DNA of 64,000 nt, taken from the NCBI GenBank assembly GCA_020465985.1, contig JAANYP010002029.1:155171-219170 (forward strand), in the 5' to 3' direction. Positions 10,598 to 21,909 of this stretch are shown here, one piece after another. Source of the DNA: Centrapalus pauciflorus. Taxonomy: Eukaryota; Streptophyta; Magnoliopsida; Asterales; Asteraceae. Below the pieces are notes generated by a model. It saw nothing but the letters and a program-made list of their open reading frames with translations. It was not told the origin of the DNA and did not search any database. The translations under genes and the position numbers were made by a program. The stretch's first letter is position 1, and every line of letters starts with the position of its first letter.

Positions 10598-13405
10598 CAT
10601 GTAATGTTATTACTATGAATGAAAGGTTAAACAAAAGAGACGAGATCTCTGAAATTGTGGTTATAACTTTTGGACGTTAATCCATAAAGTTAGAAGTGTA
10701 CTTTAAAGATTCTATATGTAATATTTTATCGAATAGCTATGATGCTGAAGTTAACATGAAATCGAGTGATATAAAGTTTTATTACTAATATAAGTATAAT
10801 CCTGTTTGTGAATGATAATACTCGAGTATGTACATAGGCAGTTGGTGAATAGCCAAGATGGACTTGGAAGCTTTGAATTAGAAGAGATATTATAGACTTT
10901 TTGGAAATTTATGAATGAGTTTAGAAATTGTGATAAAGTTTAAGTTTGACCATGATGGGTTAAAGAATTGGAACTAATCATATTAGTATCATATGTGATA
11001 TGTTTGAAGGATTGATAACAACTTGCAGAGTTTATCATAAAACAAAATAGCATCAACTTGTATTTAAAGGAAACAGTAAGGTACACTGTGTTTATATTTT
11101 GAGTTAAAAAGTTTGTGGTCAAGAACAACAGGATATGAACTGTTCATGAGAATTTTGATGTAGTTGGAATCAAAGAGACTGATTCAGTGTTGATTTATAT
11201 ATGAATATTATATGAGGAAAACAAATCTAGAAATTATTGGGAAAGCATACGAGAGTATGATAATACATGGAAAATACATGTTAATTTTAAAGGAGAATTT
11301 TTTTAAATATGCTCATAAAGCAAGGAAAAAGCCTAGTGCTACGATTCAGAATCTAAGGAAGATTCGGAGGTGGTCATGACTTCTGTTTGACTATGGTGCC
11401 AATCAATTATTTGTACCTACTGCTTTTGCTTAACAAATGTTAATGATGTGGTCTAAGTTGTCCGTTGAGATTAAGATTGAAACTGCTAAATAACACCATA
11501 ATTAAAGTAGATCGTGTGTACCCCGAATGTACTATAGTGATTGAAGAGGTAGTCTTCAATCTTGACTTGATTCCAATAGAGATTGGTGATTTGATATGAT
11601 GATTGAAATAAACTGGTTGATCGAGAATGGGATCCATGTAGATACAATAAAGGAAACGATAATGACAATTACACCGGAAGGATGAGACGATCCGTATATA
11701 TGGGAAAGGAGAAGCGGGGATCAATGTCTATTGATGATTGTTAAGGTCCCGAAAGCTGATTGCTTAGGGTCGTGAGTCTTGTATGGTATATGCTATTGAT
11801 ACCAAGACTGAAGAGAAAACTGTGGCCGATGCGCCTGTTGTCCCAAATGTTTCCATATGTGTCTCTGAAAGACTTGTCTGGTGTGGCACCTGAAAGACAC
11901 GTTAAAATTTGTGTTGACTTGGTCCCTGGAGCTTCTCCAAAAGTTTGTTATTCATACTGTCTTGTATCTACTGAATGTGCATAGATTAAAGTGATTTGAA
12001 CAAATTGACTATAATAAATAAATATCCACTGCCGGGAAATGATGATTATTCAATTAGCTACATGAGAACTAATTATTTTTCTAAGATTGATCTACGAATG
12101 GGATATGATTAGTTGAGGACCGAGGAGGGAATGTACTGAAATTGGCTTTCAGGAATATTTATGAGCACTACGAGTCTCTGGTCACGACATTTTGATTGAT
12201 TAACACCCCAGCTGTTTTATGGACATTATAAATAGGGATTTGTATGACAATGTTTGGAGGAATCGGTAATTGTAATTATCGATGATATTTTGGTGTAAGT
12301 GTAAAGTTGAATATGTCAAATCGTGAGTTTTGATTACAACGGGTTATATTTTGTAGTATGTGATTTCTGGAGTTAAGATCTCGGAGGATTCCGCTAAAAT
12401 GTAGCGATTGAGAATTTGGAAGTTGTCTTGCAGTATTACAGATTTAAGAAGTTTTCTACGATTGGTAGATTGTAGAAAACTTGATTATTCAGTATATTTT
12501 ATATACGGACTCAAGAAGTTTATTGTTGGAAAGATTTTGCACAGATGTGCGTGAGTAAGGTTATTAATATTGTTTTAGCATTCTAGACTCGATTATGTCA
12601 GAATAGAAGAGTTGTTTCATTTTCAACTCTTGGTTTGTGTTATAAGAGGGATTAAACACACATATAGCTATGAGTACAGCTTACTGACAACTGATAGAAG
12701 ATCAGAATGAATGGACTATTTTCACATCGGAATATATGATGAGATCAGGTATGGTGGATTTAAGTATCAACTGAAAGGATAAATTGTTTAGATGGAATTT
12801 TTGTATAGCACTATCTATCATAATTAAAATCAAGAAAACACCGTTTAAAGCTTTGTACGTGAGAAAATGTAAAACCCTTACATGTTGGAAAGAAATTGAA
12901 AGAACTCTGATTGATGAGTCTGTGATATGAAAGAAGAGTTATAATGATGAAACAAATTTGTTAGTATCATCAATGAGAAGTGTTATTTATTTTGTGAAGA
13001 GAGGCAAGTTGGCTCCGAGATTTGTTGGGCCATTCAAAATAGTAGAAAAAGTTGGGAATCAATCATATCGTTTAGAGTTGCCTGAAGAAATGTCAGACAT
13101 ACACCCGGTGTTTCATGTTGGAAATCTCCGAAAGTCATTTACAACCAAAAACGAAAATTGGGCTGACTACACTGAGCTGCAAGTTGATGAAAGGCTCCGA
13201 TATGTTGAGGAGCCGGAATGTGTATTGGATACCAAGATTAAAAAGTTGAGGAGCAAAGAGATTAAAATAGTGTTGATACATTGGAAGCAACACAAAGGAA
13301 TAAACCACACTTGGGAGATAAAAGCCGATATGTTGAATGAGTAAACAAATCTGTTCGAATACAAGTAACTTCGAGGACGAAGTTTGAGCGTGGTGGAGCC
13401 CATGC
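10598..13405 (+). pseudogene. pol: Remnant pol of element B (protease to chromodomain)
   Basis: Scattered pieces in all three frames match the order in H. A protease loop at 11389-11400 reads Asp-Tyr-Gly-Ala instead of Asp-Ser-Gly-Ala. The segment before RT lies at 11850-11950 (LSGVAPERHV, DLVPGASPK). RT pieces occur around 12085 (FSKIDLRMGY), and the RT/RNase H boundary is near 12318-12375. Integrase is mostly gone. The last 128 codons (12958-13344) are open and carry the integrase C terminus (GPFKIVEKVGNQSYRLELP, HPVFHVGNLRKS) plus a chromodomain-like end (LDTKIKKLRSKEIKIVLIHW). A short non-coding piece leads to the 3' LTR. Confidence 0.8.
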
Positions 13406-14189
13406 TGTAACATCCTAAGAAATTAAAACGATGTAATTGAGGTTAATTAGTATAAATTTTGAATTTAATATAATTATGTTGGATTATGTATTTGGATTAA
13501 TTAAGAGTTGGTTGTTTTATTCAGAAATTGATGATTTCAATTTATTAAGTTAATATGATTATTATTAAGCGGTTGAAAGAATAAAATAAGGATTTAATCT
13601 TTTTTAAATAAAAATTTAAGAATTTGGTTGTTATTTTGAGGATTAAGAGATTTTAAGTTTAGAACTACAATTATTTAACTATAATGATAATAAAGGAAGT
13701 TGGGGGTTTAAATTGTCAAAAGATGATAATGGTGAATAAAAAGACTTTTGTCTTTCATTTTCACAAACACCCCATTTCAAGTGTCTGCTCTCTTCTTCTC
13801 TCTAAAAAGAAACAAAAGAAACCCACGGTTCCTCCATTCACCAAATCAAGAAATCAACTAAGACATCAAATTGAAGGTTGAAATTTCATATTCAAGTTGT
13901 GTTGAAGAAACTATAACCGTTGCAACAAACAATTTAAGGTAAATATCCCTTCCAAATTCGAATTTAAGGGTTTTATGTTTCGGTTTTGGATGAAAATGAA
14001 TCTGAGATTTTGGGTCAAAATAGGTTATGCATGCTAAAATTCTTGTGGGTTTATGTAAATTAAGTGATGTGAGAGTTATATACAAAATTTCAGGTTCTAG
14101 TTTAAATTAAATCTTAAGATTTTGGGAAAATTTATACAAGTTCTGTGTGTTTTTCGTGGGTTCTGTGTAATTATTTTGATAGTACCAAA

Positions 14190-14580
14190 ACTATAAGGAG
14201 AATACCGAAACCTCATAGGTTTCGGTATGTGTGTGTGAGAAGTGTACCGAAACCCCTTACCTATAAGAGTACTGAAACTTGGAAATAATAGTGAAACCTT
14301 TATATATACTGAAACTATTTTGGGGTACCGAAACCATAAAGGTTTCGGTACAAACTACCGAAACCTTCTCCCCAATACCGAAACTTCATATATACATACA
14401 TGTACTGAAACTAGATTGAAGGTACCGAAACCTTTAAGGTTTCGGTACAAACTACCGAAACTCACCCCTATACTGAAACCTTTATACTGAAACTCATCAC
14501 ATGTTACTGAAACCTTAGCAGGTACCGAGACTTTTATATACCAAGACTGTGATAGTTTCGGTATTTACCAAATCATCCGA
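14190..14580. repeat. TACCGAAAC / GTTTCGGTA word array in the B LTR
   Basis: By eye I count seven TACCGAAAC, four GTTTCGGTA and six TACTGAAAC in under 400 bp. Several copies face each other to form longer inverted repeats (GGTTTCGGTAC next to TACCGAAACC). TACTGAAAC differs from TACCGAAAC only by C to T at the CpG, the change expected from deamination of a methylated cytosine. Confidence 0.85.
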
Positions 14581-14638
14581 AAACCATACAGAAACTTTTT
14601 AAAGTTTCAATATTCCTTTCTTTTCAGATACAATAAAT

Positions 14639-14675
<37 letters not shown>

Positions 14676-14678
14676 AAA

Positions 14679-14742
<64 letters not shown>
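14639..14742. repeat. (AC)n(AT)n microsatellite
   Basis: A short AC run passes into about 95 bp of AT dinucleotides with one small interruption. Open frames read here (Ile-Tyr repeats) are artefacts. Confidence 0.95.
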
Positions 14743-14745
<3 letters not shown>

Positions 14746-15930
14746 TCATCTCGGTTGGGTTTTATTGATGAAAATAAGTATAAACGGTTGAACATTTTGG
14801 CAATCTCAAATATTGGAGATTAAAAGTATAAACTTCAATATAATTTCAACGGGTTAACACAATAAATCGAGAGACTTGGCGAGACTCATTATTAAACGAG
14901 AGATCGATGGTATTATTAAAGAGGATTTAATTTTAAGTTTCGGGTGTTGGTTCCGAATGTTGTAATACTTATGATTGTACAAATTGATGCCAATTTATTA
15001 AAGAACACGTAATAATGATATGTTTATCATATGGAAATGTAACAGGTCCCTTGTGGTGTTATTTAACCCACAGTGGGGTACTTGGGGAGTCCGGTTGAAA
15101 GCCCGAAGAGAAATAAAATTGCTTAAAGTTTAATAACGCACCCACTGTGAGTACAGTAGATTTCGCATGTTTATATCTGTTTTATGTTAAGCTTTGCCTG
15201 CTGAGACCTGTTGCTTCATGATTTGTTTGGAATTCTACTAACTTGCGTAGATTTAGATGCACATTCTTACTTGTTGCATGTCCTTTCGATTGTTGTGCAT
15301 CTATAGATGGACTGATGGGTCGCATCGATTACTCTGATGTTACTGTGCTATATGACCTGGAGCTGATCCCTCCTAGGCCCAGTAGGCAGTATGTCATCCC
15401 CGATCGTACGTTTGTCTCAGATGGTATGTTTAAATGTCGAGCTTTGGGCTCGAAGGGGCTGCGGCTCTGGTCCGTACTTTGTGTACGAAGAGGATATCCG
15501 ATGTTGGTCTTATGTGTTATCCTTGGGCTTCATAAAAATTTATAAAATGCGTAAATCTGTGTATTCACTAAGCATTCGCTTATCCCTCAATTGTTGATGT
15601 TTTTACAGGAAAAAGGAAAGTCTGCAGCCGGACCGTCTAGCTAGGTCAATTGTTCAAGAGATTGATGAATATCTACTACTCAGTGTGGTAATTGAATAAT
15701 GGGATTGTTTTTATAATATGTATTTGAAGATGATTGTAATGTTATTGAGTATGTAGACTTAGAACTGGAACCTTGTAGCACCATAGGGTGTTTGAACAGT
15801 TGTAATATCTTATTTATGTATTTATTTGCTTCCGCATTTTAATTAAGCTTTCAGATCATTATTGAAATTATGTTTGGAGTTTAATCCTGGGGGTTATGTA
15901 ATTGTGGTTTAATGTGGCAAGGGTGTCACA

Positions 15931-17400
15931 ACAGGAGGAACAAAACTTTCAACTGGAAATGGCTCTATCTCTTCTTCTTTTACTTGTACCGTAACCTTAG
16001 GCTTTTCAACCGTTGGTATAGGTATATCATCTTTTAAGATTTCTTGAACTAACGCTTCTTCCTCTTCTATTCTCTCAGCTCTTACAGCACCATCTGTTAG
16101 CTCTATAACGTCATCATCCTCCGATTCTTCTATCTCAACAACATATTCAATCATTAATGCCTTTTCTTGTTCATCTTCATCAGACTCTCCATATTCATCA
16201 AAATTGTATAACTCTGACTGTATGTTCAATGGAACAGGAACATCTTCATAAAGAATCAATTCATGTCCTTCTTGAACATCAGCAGGTTCTTTTGAGCTTC
16301 CTGCCTCTCCTTTCTCTTGACCTTCATATTCTTTCACTGGATAAGTAATCATTAAAAGTCCCGGTGTAGGCTCATCAAGCTTCCTCCTTTTCTCCCCCTT
16401 ATGAGGAGCATCATCGGAGTCATCGTCATGCTCATCATGTTTTCGTTTGGGCGCAGAAGCTTGAGCCTTGCAAGTCTATTCCACTGCCGCCACACGTTCA
16501 GATAAATTTCCCAATGCAGTAATAATCGTACTCTCTAACCCTATCATCCTCTCTCTCATCTCATCAAACTGCTTAAACACCAAGTCTCTCAGCTCTTCAA
16601 TAGCTTGATTAGGATTTGGTTGCTTCATTGACTCCTCAGCTACTGATTTTCCTTTTAAAAGTTTATGAATATTATTCATTTGAGCCATCACCTCTGATAG
16701 CTGATCAGAAACATGACTGTTTACACCAGCAACTGTAGCATTTAACACTTGACTCAAAGTAGATTCAGTGACGAATGGGAAAGAGTAACTATTGGGTCAC
16801 TAAGACTTCCAGTTGACACAACAATGGAACTTGTAAAAAGAACCTCTGTGTGGCCAGTGCACAGAGTTGGCAAAGTTGTCGCTCTGACTGGTCTTCCAAC
16901 CTCTTCAAGTGACGGAGCAACGAATGCTTCCGTGACTGAGGTTGTTCCGGCAGTGACACCAAATTCAACTGCACTTACTTCAACGAATGAAGCAGACGCA
17001 AGTGTCCTAGTGTGTATCGGTTCTAGACTTTGTGCTTGAAATGAAGCCATACACTCAGGCAGATGTGTACTAAATTCAATATCCATCAAATCCAAAGGAT
17101 TATCGGATAGCATATGAGCTTGTTCCAGGTGTTCAATTGAAAGTCTCCTGTTGAGAGGAGACTGAGTGGATGGGGGGGTGTGCACTCGTCATTGGGATAC
17201 TGACTTCTTCAATGCTAACTCCTTGTTGGGAGCTAACAGCAGTTGTGGCTATTTCCCGGCTTTCTGGGCTAGGGGCATCCCTCACACTCTGTTGAGCTAT
17301 ACTCACAATATCCATTAGAAAAGCTCCTCCCTCATCATGAGCTGGTCCACCATCATCATCATCATCACCACCTTCCTCTGCTCCCTCATTAATGTTTGAT
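15931..17400 (-). pseudogene. Accessory-ORF fragment of element C (D type), frameshifted
   Basis: Three overlapping open stretches on the minus strand (17315-16754, 16757-16476 and 16352-15931) form one degraded protein. The order is an Asp/Gly-rich start, a Ser/Thr-rich segment, a coiled coil (QLSEVMAQMNNIHKLLKG, then DEMRERMIGLEST), a basic patch (PKRKHDEHDDD then GEKRRK), and a strongly acidic tail (DEYGESDEDEQEKA). The basic patch and its position after the coiled coil match the D accessory protein (APKRKHDDQDD, GEKRRK), so the two are homologous. Frameshifts lie near 17180 and 16755, and a stop follows the coiled coil near 16476. Confidence 0.7.
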
Positions 17401-17579
17401 GAATCAAAACAAATATATGATCAATTCAATCGACTTCCTAATTACTTCCTTCGATCCAATTTGCACATTCAACAATCAACATGATTAAAACCCTTGTTGA
17501 TTTTTCTGTTTTTCGAAAAAATTGGTCAAGAACAGTGTTCGAAAAAAAAAATTCAATCTCAATCAAAAATCACCCTAAA

Positions 17580-17591
17580 GCTATGATACCA
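17580..17591 (-). other. Primer-binding site of element C, one mismatch
   Basis: The minus strand reads TGGTATCATAGC, two bases after the LTR end, against the usual TGGTATCAGAGC. Confidence 0.7.
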
Positions 17592-17593
17592 AT

Positions 17594-17886
17594 TGTGAAT
17601 TAAGAATCCTATATATCAATCAACAATCAATTCAACTAATAAAAAATAAGATCAAGAACACTAACCAAATGCTTTGATTAATCACAAAAGAAGATTACAG
17701 ATGAAAAGGAAATGAACTTGCACTGTAGCCTTAGAATCTTCTTTGGAATTCCGTGCGTACAAAAAAGAATGTCAGATACGTATATCTATTACAAAGTCAA
17801 CTAACTATTTATATTATTTACAACTTTGAACAATTTACAAAATAAACCCTAGACTTTGATTTTCATCAACAAATGATATTCCAACA
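17594..17886 (-). repeat. 5' LTR of element C (293 bp)
   Basis: On the minus strand it begins TGTTGGAATATC and ends AATTCACA, followed by a primer-binding site. No second copy is in the window. It differs from the LTRs of D and G. Confidence 0.75.
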
Positions 17887-19147
17887 ATATTAATGTTAGT
17901 TTTTTTATATATTACTATAACTATTTATTTAAGATTATTATATGATATAATTGGTTTTTTATTCAATTATTTATTGAGAATCCAAATTTTTCTCTATTCT
18001 TTTTTTCATTTAAGAAAAATAAAAGTAAAAGCTAGTTGTATTTTTTTTCGTTCGGAAAATCTAAAATCAAAATAACTTATTTCTTTTCTCCATTCAAAAA
18101 AAATTCATAATAACAAAGTGTTGAAGCTTTTTTCGTTTGTAAAAAGTATATAATCAAAATGCTTCGTAGTTTCATTGCAAATACATGATAAAAATGTTTA
18201 ATTCTAAATGGTTTGGAAAAACTCAAGAATTGAAATGGTTCATCACTTTTTAGTCAAAAAAATTAAATTTCAAATCGTTTGTTGTATTTTATTGAAAAAT
18301 TTGAAATTGTACTGATATTTTTATCTACATTTAATTAAAATCAGAATGGTTTCTTATGTTTGTTAAATAAAAAATCATAATTATTTACCGGTTTTGATAA
18401 AAAAATATTAAATTAAAATCAAAATGGTTATACATTTTTTTATAAAAAAAGTTAATACCAGATGGTTATCGTTGTTTGAAAAAATAAAAAATCAAAATGG
18501 CTCATCATTTTTTGATCAAAAAAATTATCAAAATGATTCATCATTTATTTGACCCAAAAAACAATATTGGAGTGGTTCTTAACTTTTTTTTTTATCGTTG
18601 GTTAATCAAAATCATAATGATTTTTTTTTGAAAACTAAAAAATAAAAAATAATGAACCATTATTGATTTTTTGGATCAAATAAATGATGAACCATTTCGA
18701 TAATTTTTTTGATCAAAAAATGATGAACCATTATGATTTTTGATTTTTTCAAACAATGATAACCATCTGGTATTAATTTTTTTTTATAAAAAAACGGCGA
18801 ACCATTTTTATTTGAATTTAATATTTTTGATCAAAAACAGTAAACAATTATGATTTTTGATTTTTTTTCAAACAAAAGAACCGTTCTGATTTTAATTAAA
18901 CGTAGATAAAAAAAATCAATACAATTTCAATTTTTTTATTAAAATACAACAAACCATTTGTAATTTAATTTTTTAAACTAAAAAGCGATTAACCATTCGA
19001 ATTCTTGATTTGTTTTCAAACCATTTAGAATTAAAATTTTATTAAGTATTTGCAATGAAGAAACTACGAAGCATTTTGATTGTATACTTTTTGCAAACGA
19101 AAAAAAGCTTCAACACGTCGTTATTTTGAATTTTTTGAATGGAGAAA
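17887..19147. mobile_element. Foldback element E, left arm and first part of right arm
   Basis: About 17887-18590 and 18645-19147 are inverted copies of each other, with a centre near 18620. The right arm stops at GAATGGAGAAA (19147), where element D begins, and resumes at 43635 (GAAATAAATC...). Joined across D the two parts mirror the left arm base for base over long stretches. The arms contain degenerate subrepeats of about 60 bp (ATGGTTCATCA plus T-rich and GATCAAAAAA blocks). There is no coding capacity. Likely a long-TIR or foldback DNA transposon; the superfamily cannot be told. Confidence 0.75.
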
Positions 19148-19491
19148 TGTTAGACATTTTATTTCGATCATAGGGAATTGTTTTGTAATAATTATTTTCC
19201 TAGTATTTAGTCTTGTATTTATTTCCTTGTAGTTTATTTCTTTGTAATAGTCAAGGGGCCAAAGTTGCCAATATGTAATACTTAATTAAAAGAGCCTAGA
19301 AATAGGCTCCTAGGGTTTAGTAATGATACACGGTTGACAATTGAATGCTTTATTCCAGCCGTCACTTGCAAATATTCTCTCAACATTCATTTTGTCTTTC
19401 TTCATCATTTCACAATTATTGAGCTAGTTTCTTTTTGTGTTTGATAAGAAATCATTAAAGGTGCTGAAAATATACGGGAATACATATTACA
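19148..19491 (+). repeat. 5' LTR of element D (344 bp)
   Basis: It runs from TGTTAGACAT to ATATTACA and is followed at once by the primer-binding site. The 3' copy at 43286-43629 is about 98% identical by eye. It has no word array, unlike the LTRs of A, B, F, G and H. Confidence 0.92.
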
Positions 19492-19493
19492 AT

Positions 19494-19505
19494 TGGTATC
19501 AGAGC
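19494..19505 (+). other. Primer-binding site of element D
   Basis: TGGTATCAGAGC begins two bases after the LTR. The leader from here to about 19908 is non-coding. Confidence 0.92.
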
Positions 19506-19908
19506 CCAGAAAGGTGGATTTCAACTGAAAGCTTCGGATTCTGCTGGGTTTTTATAGTGTTCTTCGTGTTCTTCATTTCCATCCGGTTAGATCTTCATTT
19601 ACCTCTGTTTTTCCGTGTTTCTTGTGTTATTATAGTCTTATAATCATCACAATATCATCCTCTACTGATTTTAAGCTCATTCAGTTCCATATTTCTTTTA
19701 AAATCATCAAAAATCGGATATTTCTTCAAGTTTAAAAATATGGGTTTTTTAGTGAGTTTTTAGCTTGTTCTATGCTGTTTTTAAGTGTTTTTAGGTTATT
19801 TTAAATCACCAAAAGTGTTTAAAATAGTTTATAAATCACTTAGAACTGTTTTTAGGCTTTAAAACTGAAAAAAATCGAATTCTGCTCAGTTCTGCCTTAG
19901 AAAACTGA

Positions 19909-21171
19909 AAATCCCTAGTTGAGCAATTAATGAAAAATTTACAGGCTCAAGGGGAGACATCGTGCCGAGAATAAGAAGTGCGCAGGAAGGATGATGAAAA
20001 TGATGAGGAAGACCAAGGCAATGATCCCAGCTCTCAAAGACAGAATGAGCCAGTAGATTTTTCTGCTGCTCAGGCTGTTCAATCTCAGGGGGAGCCAAGT
20101 CAGTTGGGAGGTGAAGTAGGAGAGGCCAGCTCGTCTAAACCTACGGATTTTGAGATAAGTGAGATGATTGATGCTCTCATGGATCTAGATGACGACTCGA
20201 TGGACTTGGGATTTGACTTTGAAGAGGACATGGATGAACTAGAAGAGGGAGAATTTGTCCCTAAAGAGATTGTTGATTGGAAATCAGATGATGAGGTGTG
20301 TGCAGACGAAGACGATGAAGCTGATGAAATCATCGTTCAGCAAAATCCTATCACTGATACATATGTGATAGAAGGAAACGATGTTGTTAACATAGAAGTG
20401 GTGAATGCTGCTTTAAATGTTGAGTCATCAACAGAAGAGCCTGTCAGAGAGTTAACGAATGAAGAGAAAAGAAAGTTGTGGTTCAGGGTTGAGCATAAAG
20501 AATTAGAGCTGAAAGAGAAGATGAGAGTGTCGGGGACTGGAAAACTATCAGGAAGCATATTAAGCTGGTTCTTTGATCGAGAACAGCATCTATTCATAAT
20601 CAAGAGAAAAGATGGGCTCCAGTACCTGAGGCGAACTCTGAAAGTATTCAATTCACTGTCAAAGATTGAGATCAAGGCGTTAGCATGGAAAGACCTGATC
20701 AATATTGGCAATGATCCCTACGCAGATATAATTGCCAGAATCATAAGGAAAGAGGGAAGATCAAGGAAGTTTGAACGCCTAAATCCAAGGATAGGAAAAA
20801 GAGTAGAGGATCCTTCTCGAATTGATCCTCTAACTGGGCGTCCTTGGATGAAGATTCAATACAAACCTGTAAGATGTCTAAGAAAGGTGCCGCTCAAGCC
20901 TATGCCACAGAACGTCCTGAAGAATCTGAACTGGTGGTACGTTGAGAGTGAAACTGGAGAAGCGGTGATGGAAGATTTTGAAGAAAAGGTGATTCTTAGA
21001 ATCTATGATCCTCTTCATCTAGTAAACCTTTCTCGAGATGATCTTCAAATTTTGCATGCTCATAAGATTTCAAGTGACACTCATATGGATGGTGAGGCTA
21101 GGAGATATGAGAATGAAGTTAAAGTATGTGTTGAAAAGGGCTTGTATGCTGGAAGTAGTTTGAATAAATAA
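19909..21171 (+). pseudogene. C-terminal part of a G-type accessory ORF (fragment F)
   Basis: The open frame from 19978 to the stop before 21172 (397 codons) is collinear with the last 433 codons of the G protein, with roughly 90% identity by eye. A stop near 19970 precedes it in the same frame. It contains an acidic region (LDDDSMDLGFDFEEDMDEL), a Glu/Lys-rich helix (ELTNEEKRKLWFRVEHKELE), and a conserved domain with SWFFDREQHLFIIKRKDG, ALAWKDLINIGNDPYAD and DPLTGRPWMKIQYKP. It ends AGSSLNK. Without its N terminus it cannot make the full protein. The function of the family is unknown. Confidence 0.75.
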
Positions 21172-21218
21172 TAAACAAAGTTCTTGATCAAATGTGTGAA
21201 TTATTAGAAGCTATCGTC

Positions 21219-21227
21219 AAGGGGGAG
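21219..21227 (+). other. Polypurine tract of fragment F
   Basis: AAGGGGGAG followed by TC and the LTR start TGTTGG; the same arrangement as in G. Confidence 0.8.
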
Positions 21228-21229
21228 TC

Positions 21230-21886
21230 TGTTGGTACACCCTGTGTGACGATAGCAGTCTAAGTGATCCAACATTGTGATTTAGCAAGTGTTAGATATA
21301 TATGTTTATATATGGCTGATAATTATTATTGTTTGTGTGTTTGAACTTAATGTAACGCATTACAAGAAGTTCAAACATAAAAGATCAAAGATAAAATCAA
21401 TCATAATGTAAAAACATAATTTTCAATACTTAGTTAATTATGTGAAAAGGTAAATTCGAAATGTTTAAGGACTAGGATTCGAATCTGGTTAGATTCGAAT
21501 GAGTCTCTTGAACAGATTCGAATGTGACCATTTAGGCAGATTCGAGAATGTCAGATGGGTCAAACTCAAATGGGCTTTGGGCCGGATTCGAGTTTAGCCC
21601 ATGACAGACTCGAATTAGCCTCTATAATTAGGGATAGACTCGAAATATTATCGGACTTTTTGCAGAATTCGAGAGTGATTAAGCATTAAGCGATTTCGAG
21701 TTCATCATCAGTGTTAGTGTCGTTTCGGAGAGAATCAGTTCGTAGGTGCGTTCGTGTGTCGTTCGTGCAGCTTCTGATAGTCTCCGTGTTTCTGATTGAG
21801 AGTTGTTTCCGTCTACCAGCTAACGAGGATTCCGCACTCGTTGACGGTTCCGCGTCTAGATAGATCTGTGATAGGTAGACCTTACA
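21230..21886 (+). repeat. LTR of fragment F (657 bp)
   Basis: It begins TGTTGGTACACCC and ends ACCTTACA. It is inverted relative to the G LTR at 52016-52660. It carries about ten TTCGAA/CTCGAA/TTCGAG words between 21457 and 21700, mostly within GATTCGAATC-like palindromes, and a weak TATA-like CTCTATAATTA near 21620. Confidence 0.85.
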
Positions 21887-21909
21887 ATTTTTACTCAGCA
21901 CCCATCATA

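Larger units (their letters stand above)
9558..15930 (+). mobile_element. Element B: decayed Ty3/Gypsy chromovirus (Tekay/Del-like)
   Basis: Visible parts are the last 38 bp of the 5' LTR (9558-9595), the primer-binding site, gag, shredded pol, a chromodomain-type C terminus and a full 3' LTR (13406-15930). The rest of the 5' LTR is separated by element A and lies outside the window. LTR ends are TGTAACATCC and GGTGTCACA, the same as in element H. B's internal part is 3.8 kb against 4.9 kb in H, so it has lost about 1 kb as well as its reading frame. At its right end B cuts the minus-strand coding sequence of element C. Confidence 0.9.
13406..15930 (+). repeat. 3' LTR of element B (2525 bp)
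   Basis: It runs from TGTAACATCC to GGTGTCACA. Its last 38 bp equal 9558-9595. A plausible leader intron runs from AAG|GTAAAT (13939) to TTTTACAG (15608), matching the position of the leader intron in H's LTR. Inside that intron lie the TACCGAAAC word array (about 14190-14580) and an A/T microsatellite. Short open frames within it are chance frames. Confidence 0.85.
15931..17886 (-). mobile_element. Element C: Copia-type remnant, 5' LTR joined to accessory-ORF sequence
   Basis: Reading on the minus strand there is a 293-bp LTR (17886 to 17594), a primer-binding site, a leader of about 190 bp, and then coding sequence of the D-type accessory ORF down to 15931, where B interrupts it. No gag or pol sequence lies between leader and accessory ORF. 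The remainder lies beyond B and A, outside the window. Its upper end abuts the foldback element E. Confidence 0.7.
19909..21886 (+). mobile_element. Fragment F: 3' end of a G-family Sirevirus inserted in D's leader
   Basis: From about 19909 (TCCCTAG...) the sequence matches element G (minus strand, about 54000 down to 52016): accessory-ORF C-terminal half, polypurine tract and a complete LTR. The LTR end at 21886 is followed by 23 bp and then D's gag ATG. F has no gag, pol or second LTR, so it is a 5'-truncated copy. Confidence 0.8.

Noticed and set aside
14607..14795. Ile-Tyr, Leu-Ser and similar repetitive open frames (also 44367-44645, 46364-46585 and 48601-48810)
   Set aside because: Translation of AT or GA microsatellites.
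15243..15597. Open frames of 100 and 68 codons near the end of the B LTR
   Set aside because: Inside the LTR with no family resemblance; the corresponding H region has different frames.
16749..17039. Plus-strand frame of 96 codons in element C
   Set aside because: Shadow of the minus-strand accessory ORF, which has the coiled coil and basic patch shared with D.
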